From the NCBI RefSeq assembly GCF_030867095.1, contig NC_081829.1, positions 87,980,261 through 88,044,260 on the forward strand: DNA of 64,000 bases. Reading direction: 5' to 3'. The DNA is from Alligator mississippiensis. Taxonomy: Eukaryota; Chordata; Crocodylia; Alligatoridae. The position numbers and the translations under genes are program-made. The notes below the pieces were generated by a model, which did no database searches, was not told the origin of the DNA, and saw only the letters and a list, made by a program, of their open reading frames with translations. Each line of letters starts with the position of its first letter. Positions within the stretch are counted from its first letter, which is position 1. Positions 32,735-46,000 of the stretch are shown piece after piece.

Positions 32735-35700
32735 TGGTTTAAGCACAGGTTTAAACTAAACCAAATAAGTCATTGACATCAATGTGTCCACACAGGAGTT
32801 GCACTGAATTAACTGTTTTTCATAAACAGATTCAAGGCTCTGCAGGAAAAGTCAAACCCTGCTTGTTAGACTGCAGATTCCTCTGTTGAATACTCCATTT
32901 AGGCTCTGACCTTTGAAGTGCTGCATGTCTCAGATCCTCAATCACTGAGCAGTGAAGTGCTTGGCATCTCATAGTTTGGGCTGTTCTTTGCCAGGAATAG
33001 AGATTTCCATATTCTCTTTATGGTTTAAAAATGTTTCTGTTTTATTTTCTAAAAAGTCTCCCCTATTATTTTGAGCTTCCTCATGTGTGCAGCTCAATTT
33101 AATAGAAAAGACATTAAACTGGTATGCCTGTAAGAAATCAATCAGCCAAATTAGGGGGGGAGACTTCTAAATGTCCAATGCCAACAAAGTGTGTAAAGTT
33201 AGACCTGATTCTCAGCCTGGAAATACACTCATCACTTAAGGTATCTTCATGACTATTAGACTTTTTTTTTAATTGGATGTTTTGGGCAAAAGGGAGAAAT
33301 ACTTTTTCCTGGTACTGCTGACAAACTTTTACCAAGAAAGATAAAATGATTTGTGAATTGTTTTGCAGTGTCCCAAGAGTTGTAAAGTTTGAATAGCTGC
33401 TCTATTAATATGCTAGTCAGGGTTACCATTACGATACAAATTATAGATGGAACCAAAAAAGTTTGAGGAGCAGATTTCTGGACATTAGAAGCAATCAAAC
33501 CACACTTCTGCCCATACTCTTCTATAATAGGGTCTTTCCTATGGCTGTTGACAAACTTTGGCTAATGTTTCTGCTTGCTAAAGGTTTTCTGCCAATACAG
33601 CAACATATTGCAGATAAAACCTAATGAGCTGAGTTTAACAAAAAATGCCATGTGGCTTTCTTACAGTGATGCCCATCTGTCAGCTTAGTGAAGCAGCAGT
33701 GCACTGCAGCTGTACTCCTTTTCCTTTTTATCAAATCGATATAAAGCTGGGCACCCCAGAGTCAGGTATGATAAACAGGCCAGCAAATTGCCTTACATGG
33801 GTATCATACGGCCCCTTATCTGTCTCACTTTTCAGAGCAGCATAACCAGATGGCTTCTAACAGTGGGTGAAAATCTCTCAGTTATGCTTTTGGCAGCCAG
33901 TGAGAGGGATGTAGTCCAGAAGTCCAGCACCAAAACAACAGCTATTTAAATTGGACTGGGGCTGAGATTACAGCCTGCAAGCAGAACTTTTGAAATTAAA
34001 GCAGATTTCATTGATAGCAAAGGAAATGCCTGTTTCGAGCAGGCCTGGCATAACAAAAAGGACACGGGACCAAAAAAAAAGAAAAAAAAGAAAGAGGCTT
34101 TGTGAGCAGCTTTATGGAACAACAGGGGTGCTGGCCTTGCTCCAGCCACCATGTTGGCTAGTGCAGTGGGACAGCTCTTTTCCCACCCCCCTTGTTTATG
34201 AACAAGTTATTGTTACTCAGCCTACAGACTTCTTTGGCCACTATGAGGTGCCTGGCTGCTTGTTCCCTATCAGCTTCTTTTTGATGTTCTTGTGTGCCAA
34301 GGGCCATAATAGTTACACTGTGCTTTGAAAGTGGGGCCATCAAGATGCTCTGGGGATATGGAGCAGATTTGTATGATCCCAAATTGCAGCCAAGAATGGG
34401 AATCCATACGTTGAGTTGAAGGGACAGGTTTCTCATGGATTGCTAGGCAGCCATGGGGAAGGTCATTCTTTTGCTGATAGTCACCATTTGTCAGACCAGG
34501 CTCAAGGTGTAAATGTAATGGGAGCTGGCTCTTCGTTCAGTGGAATATGGCAGAGATATTGGTGTAGTTATATAATCCTTCGTCTTGGCTTCAACCCTAG
34601 CGTGGGCAAACAGACAAATAGGATTCAGTGATTTTCAGTGAGAAGACAGTCCTTTCAGCATGTCAGCATTTGGCACAGGCATACTCTTACGCTTGTCTTG
34701 TGTGGCGTACCTGTATGAGGTTTTGAAGTTTGGTCGGAAGTAGTAATAACCATTTTACTGCCACCTTGTACAGTGACCCTCCATAAATGAAGAACATGGA
34801 GCAGAGTTAAGTACAACCATGTTTCTTGCACCAATGAGAAAAAAAAAATTAAATGAGTAGGATGAAATTTTCTGAATTTTAAGCTTTGATGAATTTTTCA
34901 TTGAATTACATTTCCAAAGAATTAAGACCAAATTGAATAATATAAATTTTTGCACTTACCCAGCAACCTTGCCAAAATGGAGATGTCATTTAGACTGACC
35001 TGAAAAACTGCAGTGTCTTCAGTTTGAAGACTGAGAACTAGCACATCACAGCTGTGATCAAAATAGCTTATATTGTGAGTCCCAAGTTGAAAAAGCTTGC
35101 CCAGGATGTGACATATTCTGTCTGGAGTATCCAAAATGTGGTCCCTAATTCCACATTTAAACATCCCTTTAGAACTGGCTTCCCTTTTTCAGATGTGAAG
35201 GGTATTTGCAACTTCAGTTGGCTTTAGTGAATTTTGTGGATCTTCAATACTTCAGAAAATCAAGCCATTTCATATATATGCCCCTACATGTAGTTAGGAG
35301 CCTAATTTTGAGCACATAGGTTTGAAAATGTTGGCATCTTTGCCTGTATTACTAGCATTTCACATTTCAGTGAAATGTACCTATGCTAATAGTGCTTTTT
35401 GAAGAGAGCTAAAGATGGATCTAAGCTGTAGTGATGCTGAAATATCTTAGGAATCTTTAATGGTGTAAAACTATTTTACCCCCACCTGCACACCATATAT
35501 GAGATGTCACAAGTGTGAGTATACTGTAATACAGTGAGTCTGATCCCTTGTAGACATGATGGCAATCTGGGGGCTGCTCTGATTTATATCTGGACCTATA
35601 TCAGGATGAAGGAACCATACCTCACTTTCTTTTTCCTCTACCTCCTCAGTCTACTGGAAGGGAGAAGATGAGTGTGCCTACCTCCTCAAACAGCATCAGT

Positions 35701-36763
35701 TCTATAGCCCTCTGTTTCAGAGTAACTTCTGTACAATACTGTGCAACTGAATATTGGTTAGTAGTGTACCATGAACATAAATCCAAAGTTAGGGCCTTTT
35801 GGAAATGACAGTCAATGTGAAATTAAACTCATTTTACCTGAACATGATCATATCTTGGCATTGTCAGTTGTTCCAGGGAAAACCTACCATAAAAATTCAT
35901 GCCGTAACAGGCAAATCTGCTATCTGCTTATGTAGCTCCCTGATAAGCCTGCATCGTGAGGATCTCCATTTAAATGGCATGTTTGGAGTTAACGTTACCC
36001 CCCTAATATTGTTTATTTTATTTTCCTTCTGAGTATTTGATGCTACATCCTTAATGTTGCATTAATGCAAGTGTTTTACAGTTCATTTCTGAAATGCAAA
36101 CTGTATAAAAATCCCTCCTAAGTACTGAAGAACACTTTAGAAATTTGGCCTTTTCAATGATGCTATAATTTGCCTAAAAGCAGGTTTAACAATTTGACTT
36201 CTTCCTGGTATTTTATTCACGACTGCAATTTCCTCCTTTTAACCAAACTAGAGTTAAGAGGAAGAATGAAAAAGATGGGTGAGTTAAATATAGCACTGGG
36301 GCTGAAGAATAACAGACTGTCCAGGGCCCAGTCATGATAGAAAAAAGAAATTGCTTCAGTGAGGACTGAGCATGCTCTCTACAGGAGCCTTACATGGATG
36401 TCAAAGAATGGAGTCTAGTGAGCAGCATGCTCAAAAAAAGCAAAATCCTTTGATGCTGACCCAGTAAATTAACATACAAAGCAGTGGTTAGCACAAATGT
36501 AAGAGGCGTTTTGGGATTCTCTCTTGAACTAGTGACTGTGACAGCTTTCCTGTGGAATTACAATTAATAGAGGTAATTTTTGCATGTCACTCTGTAGAAC
36601 TCAATGGAAGTTGTCCACATAAATCCCCAAGAACTGATGCTGGGTATGTTCCCTTTGTTTGTGGGTGACACTGCTGGCTATAGGGTTTGTGCTGCAGACA
36701 ACTGACATATATCTAGCAGGTTAGAGGATAAGGACATGGGCAGGTAGGGAACATGGGTGGGAA
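32735..36763. other. AT-rich sequence, no supported gene
   Basis: About 4 kb in which I recognise no repeat family or exon. There is an A-rich tract at 34,071-34,096 and a short (A)n at 34,841-34,850. Open frames are short and unconvincing. Confidence 0.5.
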
Positions 36764-37960
36764 CATCATCATCGGCTATCCCTCGATACGAGGATGATGT
36801 CTGCCAGGGGAGGAGGGAGAGGGGGGTGTTTACTGGTAAGTTTTAAGGTGGATGAGGAGTCCAATCCATGCTCTGCAAGTTTTTCCACAGATACGAGAAG
36901 TGGTGCATTGAGGGAGGCACAACTGTTGGCCAAGATGTTGTGCGCTTTTCTTCCTCCTCTGCCGTTTCTCGTTTTCCTGATCAAGACGGTTCTCTTTGAA
37001 CTGGGCTGTGGCTTGATGTATGGTGCAGTGAGACCTGTTGCCAGCCAGCACTTCCCAATTGGTAGGGTTGGTTCCACCCTTCTTAAGCTATGCTTTCAGG
37101 GTGTCCTTGTAGTGCTTCCTCTGTCCTTTGCAGGTCCTCTTACCGTGACTAAGGTGAGAGAAGAAGACTTGCTTCAGGAGATGTCAGCCATCTGCACAGT
37201 GGCCATGATGTTTCATGATCTTTGCCTCAGTGCTGGTTATATTGGTTGCAGAGAAGACGCTGGCATTGGTGCAGTGATCTTCCCAAGTAATACGGAGGAT
37301 TTCCCCGAGTCAATGCTGATGGAACTATTCCAGGTGGTTCAGATGACTTTGATATGTCACCCACATCTCACACCCATAGAGGAGCATGAAGATAACCACT
37401 GCATTGTAGTCCAGGATCTTAGTTTCCATCTACGGACCTTGGTCAGCAAAGACACGGTGAAGCAGCTTTCTGAAGGATATGCTGGTACAGCACATCCTAT
37501 GTTTGATTTCTACATCAAGAGTGACTGCCTGGGAGAGGTGACTGCCAGGGTATGGGAAATGCTCAACATTTTCCAGGGGTTCTCCACCAATAGTAATTTG
37601 TGGGGGGAGAGGGTCAGCTTGTGCTGGGGCAGGCTGGAGCGCCTTGGTTTTCCCAATGTTAAGGGAGAGTCCTAGGCTCTAATAGGCACCTGAGAAAAGG
37701 TCAAGAGTAGACTGCAAATTGGTCTTGGTGTGTGCAAGGATAATGCAATTGTCAGGGTACTGTAGGTCGGTGATGCCAATCTTGGTAACTTTTGTTTTGC
37801 TGTGAAGGCGCCACAGGTGGAAAAGCTGACCAGCCATTTGATATTTGGCCCCAATTCTGGAAGGAGAGTGGGAACAAAGAGCTATGTCAAAGTTCTTGAT
37901 CTGCTCCCAGGATGTTCTGACATCTTGGAGATATCAGATTTTATGGTGTTCCACATCTCC
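36764..37960 (-). mobile_element. LINE C-terminal half with zinc-finger tail (GAT-tailed family)
   Basis: On the minus strand, from about 37,640 down: QADPLPPQITIGGEPLENVE, HFPYPGSHLSQ, a thumb region, then RKHYKDTLKA, TNPTNWEVLAGNRSHC, VHQATAQF-like IHQATAQFKENR, and finally CGKTCRAWIGLLIHLKTYQ near 36,840. The order YLGSHLS, RYKDTLKANLKKC, NWE.LA..R..W, HQA...FE and a C-terminal C2H2-like C..CGKTCR(S/A)RIGL.SHL.TH is that of a widespread vertebrate LINE group. The 3' end has CATCATCCTCGTATCGAGGG and GATGATGATG. Frame changes are present. The 293-codon plus-strand frame here is its antisense shadow. Clade not resolved. Confidence 0.8.
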
Positions 37961-37985
37961 GTATCAGAGTAATGCGTGACATGGA

Positions 37986-38049
37986 AGCCTCAGGGTTGAC
38001 CTTATTCTGTTCCATCCTTATTCCATTCCTCAGGGTTGACCTTATTCCT
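37986..38049 (+). repeat. Short tandem duplication at a LINE/CR1 junction
   Basis: CCTCAGGGTTGACCTTATTC occurs at about 37,986 and 38,031, 45 bases apart, with CATTC-rich sequence between. It lies between the minus-strand LINE and the plus-strand CR1. Confidence 0.8.
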
Positions 38050-38057
38050 AGCTATGG

Positions 38058-38933
38058 GGAGATGTAGACACGCCGGAGGGCAGGGAACAGCTGCAAGCAG
38101 ATCTGGACAGGTTGGACAAGTGGGCAGAAAACAACAGGATGCAGTTCAACAAGGAGAAATGCAAAGTGCTGCACCTAGGGAGGAAAAATGTCCAGCACAC
38201 CTACAGCCTAGGGAATGACCTGCTGGGTGGGACGGAAGTGGAAAGGGATCTTGGAGTCCTAGTGGACTCCAAGATGAACATGAGTCGGCAGTGTGACGAA
38301 GCCATCAAAAAAGCCAATGGCACTTTATCGTGCATCAGCAGATGCATGACAAATATGTCCAAGGAGATGATACTTCCCCTCTATCGGGTGCTGGTCACAC
38401 TGCAGTTGGAGTACTGCGTGCAATTCTGGGTGCCGCAATTCAAGAGGGATGCGGATAACCAGGAGAGGGTCCAGAGAAGGGCCACTCGTATGGTTAAGGG
38501 CCTGCAGTCCAAGCCCTACGAGGAGAGACTAGAGAAACTGGACCTTTTCAGCCTCCGCAAGAGAAGGTTGAGAGGCGAACTTGTGGCCGCCTATAAGTTC
38601 AACAGGGGGGCACAGAAGGGAATTGGTGAGTATTTATTCACCAAGGCGCCCCCGGGGGTTACAAGAAATAATGGCCACAAGCTAGCAGAGAGCAGATTTA
38701 GACTGGACATTAGGAAGAACTTCTTCACAGTTCGAGTGGCCAAGGTCTGGAACGGGCTCCCAAGGGAGGTGGTGCTCTCCCCTACCTTGGGGGTCTTCAA
38801 GAGGAGGTTAGATGAGTATCTAGCTGGGGTCATCTAGACCCAGCACTCTTTCCTGCTTATGCAGGGGGTCGGACTCAATGATCTATTGAGGTCCCTTCCG
38901 ATCCTAACATCTGTGAATCTATGAATCTATGAA
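38058..38933 (+). mobile_element. 5'-truncated CR1 copy (young), C-terminal ORF2 and 3' end
   Basis: An open frame of 241 codons (38,112-38,837) encodes the end of CR1 ORF2: LDKWAENNRMQFNKEKCKVL, ERDLGVLVDSKMNMS, LEYCVQFWVPQF, ERVQRRATRMVKGL, RLDIRKNFFTVRVAKVWN and VFKRRLDEYLAGVI to the stop. The 3' UTR follows with GCAGGGGGTCGGACTC and the terminal octamers TGAATCTATGAATC. It lacks the endonuclease and polymerase. The unbroken frame and closeness to the 41-kb copy indicate recent insertion. Confidence 0.95.
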
Positions 38934-40216
38934 TTGCCCACCAAAATAGTGACAGATGATTTGCATAGTTATGGATGTGCTATGCAGATAATATTTGTAG
39001 TTGCATGGCTTTTTGGGAGCAGGAGTTTGGGAGGAACTCTGTGTAGATTGAACTGGGATGATAGAGGGAAACGGGTGACTTATAGTAGGCATGGGGAGCA
39101 TTTGTTCTCCTCCTAGTGATATAATACAGAATTCTGTTCCTTGAAGGGGCTGTAGAAGTTTTCTCCAGTTCCTTTGGAAGTGCGGCTTCCTTTTGGGCTG
39201 CAGACAGCCATAACACTTTCCAGCCATTCCAAGAATGGTACTGACTGGGAACCAGTTCATATTTGTCCCTGGACAGAAGTGTTTGCACATAGACTAATAA
39301 ACGTTTTAAGTAGAACCCTTGCTTTTCAGGGATTGCACTGCTGTTGAGATGTTAACAAGGGGGTGGGAGGGTACCCTGACCATTATGCCTTCTAGGGAGG
39401 AGTGGAGGGCTTGCCAGGTACTTGGGGAGTGTGTGCTCCCCTGCTTGTGGTTTTTGTGAGTTTATATGCTCTGGAGGTCCCCCAATATCTCTGTAGCTTT
39501 TCAACCTCTGGTTTGAAAGCTAAACTTCAGTTTCACCTCCCTGCTAGAGACCTTGCACCCTGGGGTGCCAGGCTCATGTGGGGCAAGGGGGCGACAAGCC
39601 AAACAGCCCCCACAGCACCTGGCAACACTTCCACTCCTTCCCTGGGGACAGCAGCGGTGGTCACTTCCCGTGCTTGCTCCTGGGCTGGCAGGGAACACCT
39701 GGTGGGACCAGGCAGAGACAAGGAACCTGTATGCTATTGTCACTGTTCCTGGGAGCAAGTGGAGGGGGGGGAATGAGTAGTAGCAATGAACAAGGGAAGG
39801 GGGAATAGGAGGTACAAGGAGGTGATGATGAGAGGTGTCGTGCGTGAGTGGGGACTCTTACCTGATTTGAGGACTTACAAACAGTCCCTGCTTCTGCTCT
39901 TGTGCATGGTTTGCCCAGCCCAGTGTGCAGGAAAGGTAGAAGTGGGGGTTTAGAGTGTAAAGTCCTGGCTGCATTCCAGATACAGTCTCTTGCCCTGCAT
40001 GTGTTTGGGGGAAGGGAAGAGGGTGAGGAGTGGTGCATTTTGGGATATGTGGAGGACTGACCAGACACTAGGCATGAAATGCTGAGTGCCCCACATAGCA
40101 TTGAGCCAGTTCATGGAGGACTGACTCAAAACAGTACTTGATTTTCCTGGTGTGCTTTTTGAAACATTTCAGGAAGTTTAAGGTGATCTTAAATGGCATG
40201 CATACCTAGGGTGTTG
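38934..40216. other. Unassigned sequence, GC-rich in its second half
   Basis: No feature supported between the CR1 and the MITE. Overlapping frames at 39,400-40,100 are compositional. Confidence 0.5.
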
Positions 40217-40576
40217 GGGTGCCTGTACACGAGCTAGAAGGCTGCTCTGGTGTACCGTAATTACAGCGTGTCAGAGTAGACTCAATTAACCAAGTCTGCT
40301 GGAGCGTGATAATTACTGTGCTCCAGCCAGCCTCCATGTTTTGTGTATCAGTGTCCCCTCATTTCAAATTGGTGGTGGGGATACTTTATCTAAAGCTCAT
40401 TCAGCGAGCTTTAGATAAAGTGCTCTCACTGCCATTTTGAAGTGCGGGGATGCTGATACGTGAGATGCTCTGGGCGCTTTAATTAGAGCAGCTCTCAAAG
40501 CTGCTAATTAAAGCACTCCTCTAATTAAAGCACTCCTCCCCACCCCACCAAGCATGTGTGACAATGGCCTTGGGGT
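40217..40576. mobile_element. MITE-like element with internal hairpin
   Basis: Boundaries are tentative: GGGTGCCTGTACACGAGC at the left and GCATGTGTGACAATGGCC at the right are only loosely inverted. Inside, ACTTTATCTAAAGCTC (40,383-40,398) and GAGCTTTAGATAAAGT (40,406-40,421) form a perfect 16-bp stem with a 7-base loop. TAATTAAAGCACTCCTC is repeated in tandem at 40,505-40,521 and 40,522-40,538. Non-coding. Confidence 0.55.
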
Positions 40577-41035
40577 TTAACGTGTATATAGAATGTTTTA
40601 AGCATCATGTCTGTCTGCAGCCTTAGAGGCCAGCTCTATAGTAGGGAGAAATGAGGGGGACGGGGATAAGAAACTTTATTTTGATTTGCTAGAGGGTGGA
40701 AGCCAGAGAAGAGCAGGCAGTGAACTATTTATTTTCTCCCCTTGGTTTTCTTAGCTGTGCCACATGCCCCACTAGGCATTGCACTGGGACCCTGTTGACA
40801 TCCTATTAAGAACATCTTACTTTGTGCTTATATACTAGATTGGTTGGCACAGTGTGGACATCCAGATATTGGGATTTGCTGTAGATATACAGTACAGGTT
40901 ATAGCCACAGAGAAGAAAAGTGCTGGATCCAGTGCTCCTATTTCTTTCTTCTCTCCCCACCCAAGTATCACATGTCTTTTGTAGTTGTTATCTTGTAAAT
41001 TATCTTGTTGTGCAAAATACAACTAGAATACAAAG
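40577..41035. other. Unassigned AT-rich spacer
   Basis: Between the MITE and the second young CR1. Nothing recognised. Confidence 0.5.
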
Positions 41036-41786
41036 GAAGGGAGGAAAAATGTCCAGCACACCTACAGCCTAGGGAATGACCTGCTGGGTGGCACAGAGGT
41101 GGAAAGGGATCTTGGAGTCCTAGTGGACTCCAAGATGAACATGAGTCGGCAGTGTGACGAAGCCATCAGAAAAGCCAATGGCACTTTATCGTGCATCAGC
41201 AGATGCATGACGAATAGGTCCAGGGAGGTGATACTTCCCCTCTATAGGGCGTTGGTCAGACCGCAGTTGGAGTACTGCGTGCAATTCTGGGTGCCACACT
41301 TCAAGAAGGATGCGGATAACCTGGAGAGGGTCCAGAGAAGGGCAACTCGTATGGTCAAGGGCCTGCAGACCAAGCCCTACGAGGAGAGACTAGAGAAACT
41401 GGACCTTTTCAGCCTCCGCAAGAGAAGGTTGAGAGGCGACCTTGTGGCTGCCTTTAAGTTCATCACGGGGGCACAGAAGGGAATTGGTGAGGATTTATTC
41501 ACCAAGGCGCCCCCGGGGGTTACAAGAAACAATGGCCACAAGCTAGCAGAGAGCAGATTTAGATTGGACATTAGGAAGAACTTCTTCACAGTTCGAGTGG
41601 CCAAGGTCTGGAACGGGCTCCCAAGGGAGGTGGTGCTCTCCCCTACCCTGGGGGTCTTCAAGAGGAGGTTAGATGAGTATCTAGCTGGGGTCATCTAGAC
41701 CCAGCACTCTTTCCTGCTTATGCAGGGGGTCGGACTTGATGATCTATTGAGGTCCCTTCCGACCCTAACATCTATGAATCTATGAA
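41036..41786 (+). mobile_element. 5'-truncated CR1 copy (young), second
   Basis: A 199-codon frame (41,099-41,698) encodes the same ORF2 C-terminus as the copy at 38,058, from MERDLGVLVDSK to LDEYLAGVI, followed by the CR1 3' end and octamers. By eye it is about 95 percent identical to that copy over roughly 745 bases and in the same orientation. Truncation is further in, just upstream of GGAAAAATGTCCAGCACACC. Confidence 0.95.
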
Positions 41787-41876
41787 GAATAGGGATGAAG
41801 TGCTACTATTATTTATTTCTTAAAATAACACAAAAATACTGGAGATTGGCAGAAATGTTTCATTGAAATATATGCT

Positions 41877-42355
41877 GGGTGCATCTACATGTGTAATTAA
41901 AGCAAAGCAATAAACCCCGGAGCAGTTTGACCTCCTGGGTGCAGCATCTACATGTGTGCCTGGGACAGCAGCAATTTTAGCTGGAGTGGAGCAGGCCCAG
42001 GTTGGGGGGTGGAATGGGGGGTCAGCCCTGGGCTCCGGCGTTGGGTGGTGGAGGGGCTGGCTGAGGCACAAGGGTGCTGAAAGTGTGGAGCTGTGTGGCT
42101 AGGCAGCAGGCAGGAGTCTGGCCCCTTGCTGGCTTGGCTGACCAGGCACAATTTATGCCTGCAGTTAGCATCTACACATGCATTTAATCGCAGAAAATTA
42201 CCTCGCTGTAACATAGTACTATCCCTGACAGTACTATCTTACTGCGGCGTTAATTAGTTTACTGTTATCTAATACCATCGCAGGTGTAGACAGTGGTACT
42301 TTATTCTGCAGCTAATTAGTCTACTCTGCAGTTAAGTGCATGTGTAGACACACCC
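41877..42355. mobile_element. MITE-like element, GGGTG-TCTACA termini
   Basis: The left end GGGTGCATCTACATGTGTAA and the complement of the right end, GGGTGTGTCTACACATGCAC, form an inverted terminus. Internal words CATCTACATGTGT and GCATCTACACATGCATTTAA repeat the terminal motif. The middle is GC-rich. Target duplication unclear. No coding capacity. Confidence 0.7.
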
Positions 42356-42688
42356 CTGTGTGTCTGTATATAGCGAAGTTGCTGTAGTAAGTAGCCATTT
42401 ATACTGATTAGAGGAGCAAAATCGCCCTAAAATCTATTGAGCTTCTTAGTCCACAAAATAGACTAGTTCCCAGACAAATATTTCTCCTTCACTGCTTATT
42501 ATTTTGGGGAGGATGGGAGGGGAATGGCGAGGGAAGGGGATGCTGGGTGTTCGTTTTGTTTTATCTTGTGCGTGGCTCAGATTTAAGCTAAAGTCATTTG
42601 TTTACTGGGTAATTTTGAGTGTCATGCCTCTCTTATAAGGATGACTTACTTGAGAAGAATGCATGTCACATTTAGTGAACTTGCACAC
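42356..42688. other. Unassigned spacer
   Basis: Nothing recognised apart from ordinary mixed sequence. Confidence 0.5.
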
Positions 42689-43065
42689 TAGAGCTGTGTG
42701 AATAATTGATTTTTTTGGTTTCTGGCTGAACTGAAAAATTGAAAAATATTCACTTTGGATCAACTTGGAATGAAAACAAATTCAGTTTTGCTGCTGAAAG
42801 GAAAAGCCAAAACAACAACAAAAAAATCAGTTCAAGTTGAATAGATCATTGTTCTATCTGAAACAAAATATTTTATTTTCTTCTGGTTTTTAATGAATAA
42901 ATGAAGATTCAGTTCAAAATGAAGCATGGCATGAAAAATCAAATGCTTTTGTTTTGGAAGGATCAAAATTATATTTTGACTTCTTAAAAAAAAAAATTTC
43001 AGTATTTTTTCAGCCAAAACAATTCTTGCATTCAATTCACAGATTATTTCAGCCAGCCCAAATAT
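42689..43065. mobile_element. Possible hAT element, GCTGTGTGAATA terminus
   Basis: Starts TAGAGCTGTGTGAATAATTG, a hAT-like end, and is filled with words such as CTGAACTGAAAAATTGAAAA, TTCAGTTCAAAATGAAG and TTTCAGCCA. The right end near CAATTCACAGATTATTTCAG may be the counterpart, but a clean duplication was not found. Confidence 0.5.
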
Positions 43066-46000
43066 ATATATATTGGCCAAAATGGTTCCCCCTGCAATCC
43101 CCTCAAATTTGCTTAGCAACACCAGGTACTACCTAGCATATGTGAACCAGGCACAACACTTTTTTTCAATTGGGTCCATTGTGCTTCTCTTTCCTAACTG
43201 TGAAGTTTTTGAGTTACCCCGGGGTTATATCACCATCACTGTGAACAAGAGTGTGCTAAAGTTCTTAGGCAGACCAGGTCATCCCCCTGTTGCTGTGAGT
43301 GCCGAACCCAAAGGGGTTGTCCGATCTCATTTTCTCTGTCATGCTCGCAGGCAAGACTACTAAAGACTCCTCCACAGCATAGCTCCAGTTTCCGGGAATG
43401 AATAAGAGTACTTGGTCTGAATCCCTACTCCAGGCATCTGTGGAGTCACTCCATAAAGAGCTGGTGTCAAGAGTACAGAATTAATGCCTCCAGGATTACC
43501 CAGGTATCATTGTACTTGTCCTTAGGGAAAGTGAACTATTCCTAACTAGATCTTCTTTCCCATTCTTGCCTGGCACTCTAGGGACTAGTTCTCTTATCAC
43601 ACTGCTGTAAATCAGAAGTAACTCCAATGAGGTCAATGGAGAGATGGTAGTTTGACTGATACTCATTCCTTTCTCTATTAATTGATTTTATTTTAAGAAT
43701 GAAAAGTAGACCTCCCCTCCTAGCCCTCCCCCCCACCTATACAGAAAGAAAAGGCAGCTAATAAGCTTCTCAGTGGAAAATAGCTAGGGGAAAAACTGAA
43801 ACTTTCAATAGCAACTTCATTTTTTTGATAACTTTTTAATGTTCATTTTCAGTGGCCTCCCAGTATAGTTACATCGATCATAGCTACACAAAAATACTCC
43901 ACTTATTTAGAATGTCCTTTAATATATGAGACTGGGTGGCACATATGAGATGGGATACAAAGTCTTTCACCTCCAGCCCCCTTGGTGAAATCTAGCTCAT
44001 GTTAGTTGGGCTCAAAATATCATTACTTTAAGACTATGTTGTGGCTCATGTGAAACAGGCTCTTAGCAAGTAGGTGTCCACATTGCAAGGGCTTCCAGCG
44101 GGATGATGATTGTTTAATATCATACTGATGATGGCATGGAGTGAAAATCATTCAGCACATTGAGGAGAGAATAACAGGCCCTTGCCCCGCAGATCTCAAC
44201 ATTGAGGTTAGATATTAAATGGCATGAAGCAAGATGGCTTTCACTGATTCTTGTGTTGGCAGTCCTGACCAAGTGACTTTCAAAAGAAAAAATAAGGAGA
44301 GTGAAGTCCCGTGCTTCAAATATGGCATGAAGTTTACTGGAAGGAGAATAGACGCAAGAAAAACTCACCTTCCTGCTGCTGCACCTGCATGGTAGGCCTG
44401 GTGTCTCAGGAACTGTCAAACTAGCATTTTATCATGAGCACTAAATTAAGTTAAATTAACAATCAAATAATTGATGCAGCATCAAAAAAAAATCCAATGT
44501 GAATTGAGAATTACCCCTTCTGCTGATAGAAACCTGCACCATTAGAATGCTCTGCCAGAGATTTCAGCTTGGCCTAATTTAATCAAATATTCATGTAGAA
44601 AGTTTTTCCTCCTCCTACTGTGATGGCAACTGACACTGATCACTGAAAGCCTTTGACAGGGATGATAAGTGTCCTTGTTGAATCTTGTTTCTATTTCAAC
44701 TTCCCTTTTAGCAGCATCTTTTCACACCTTTAGAGATCTATACTTTACCCCCATTATTCCTGTTCGGCAGCACTTGGCTTTTGAAATTCCAGCATCTCAC
44801 AATAAAGGTGTTGCGTGCATGTGTGTGCGTGTATTAAATGCAGACCATATTCCCAAGGAGAAAATATGCTGCTCCTACTCTGACAATTTTGACATCACGT
44901 GTAATAACATAGCATGACAACTTTTTGTACAGCTGACAAGTGTGACACTTTTTAAGAGCTAAAAAAATTTTTTTAAAATCATGCATCATATTAATGCCCC
45001 GCTGCTATCTTGTTAGTATAGTTCCCCTTCATTATACGGTCTCAAATGGTGTGCCTGAAAAATCTGATAAACTCCAGCACCTTACACATCTGCAACTGTC
45101 TAACTTGATTACTGTGGCTTAATTCTGCTTGATATCAATCAGCTCCGTACACAGTAAGATTAATTATTGCCGTCACTTTGTCAGTTATGTAATAGGAAGG
45201 CACAGATTCTGAATGACAGATGCAGATTTGTGGAGCGCTAGACAAAGTGTGAGTCTGCCCCCAGGGGAAGAAGATCTACAAAAGGTGAGCTGATCTGAGG
45301 ATTCAAGTCCTCTCATGATTTGAGGTTCTCTCTCTGTTGCATTCTTGCAGGCAGCCTTTACTTGTCGGCATCAGTGTTTAGTCCTATCTTTTTAGTCAAC
45401 ATTCAAACCTCCAACACCTACATTTGTCCATTTGGGAGAACTGCCTTTGATAGTAACAAATATGCAGCAATGAGTGCTGGAAATATTTGCTCCCAAATGT
45501 TTGTCCCAAAGAGACCTCCTGATTTTTACAGTTATTTCCTAGTTCTTTGTTGCTTTACACTGTTAATAGTGTTTTATGTCCAGTGCAAGTTGGGTATGGG
45601 ATATGTCAGGACGGTAATGATATTTATCTGCTTTCCATGCTGTAAAACAACTCCACAAAGAATTAGGAATGGGAAACTTCATGCTGGTGTAAAGGCAGTT
45701 GAGCTGACTCCTGTTGCAGCTGTCCATCTCACAACCTCTCTTGACCAAAATTTCTTGGGCTGAGTACACACTGGGGGTGTCATAGAGCAGAATTTGTTGT
45801 GCTGATGCTTTCTTTGTATGGGATGCCTTAATGATCAGTGAAATAAGCTACAGCAGCCTCATAGCTGCTGTGTGTAGTATTGGGTCGTGGCTGATACTGA
45901 ATCAGGGAGCTGTGACAAGTTTCCTTTAGCTCTCTTCCCCCCCTCCCCACTTTCTACCTCCCACTGAGCAGAGCTTGGAAGAGGGGGGAGAATTAGACCC

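Noticed and set aside
36794-37675. Plus-strand open frame of 293 codons
   Set aside because: It is the antisense of a LINE whose real coding sense is minus, shown by the KDTLKA, NWEVLAGNR and CGKTCRAWIGL blocks.
45320-45763. Possible host exon: pyrimidine-rich stretch and CAG near 45,350, followed by an open frame with hydrophobic segments
   Set aside because: One acceptor-like site and one open frame are not enough. I recognise no product and no partner exon.
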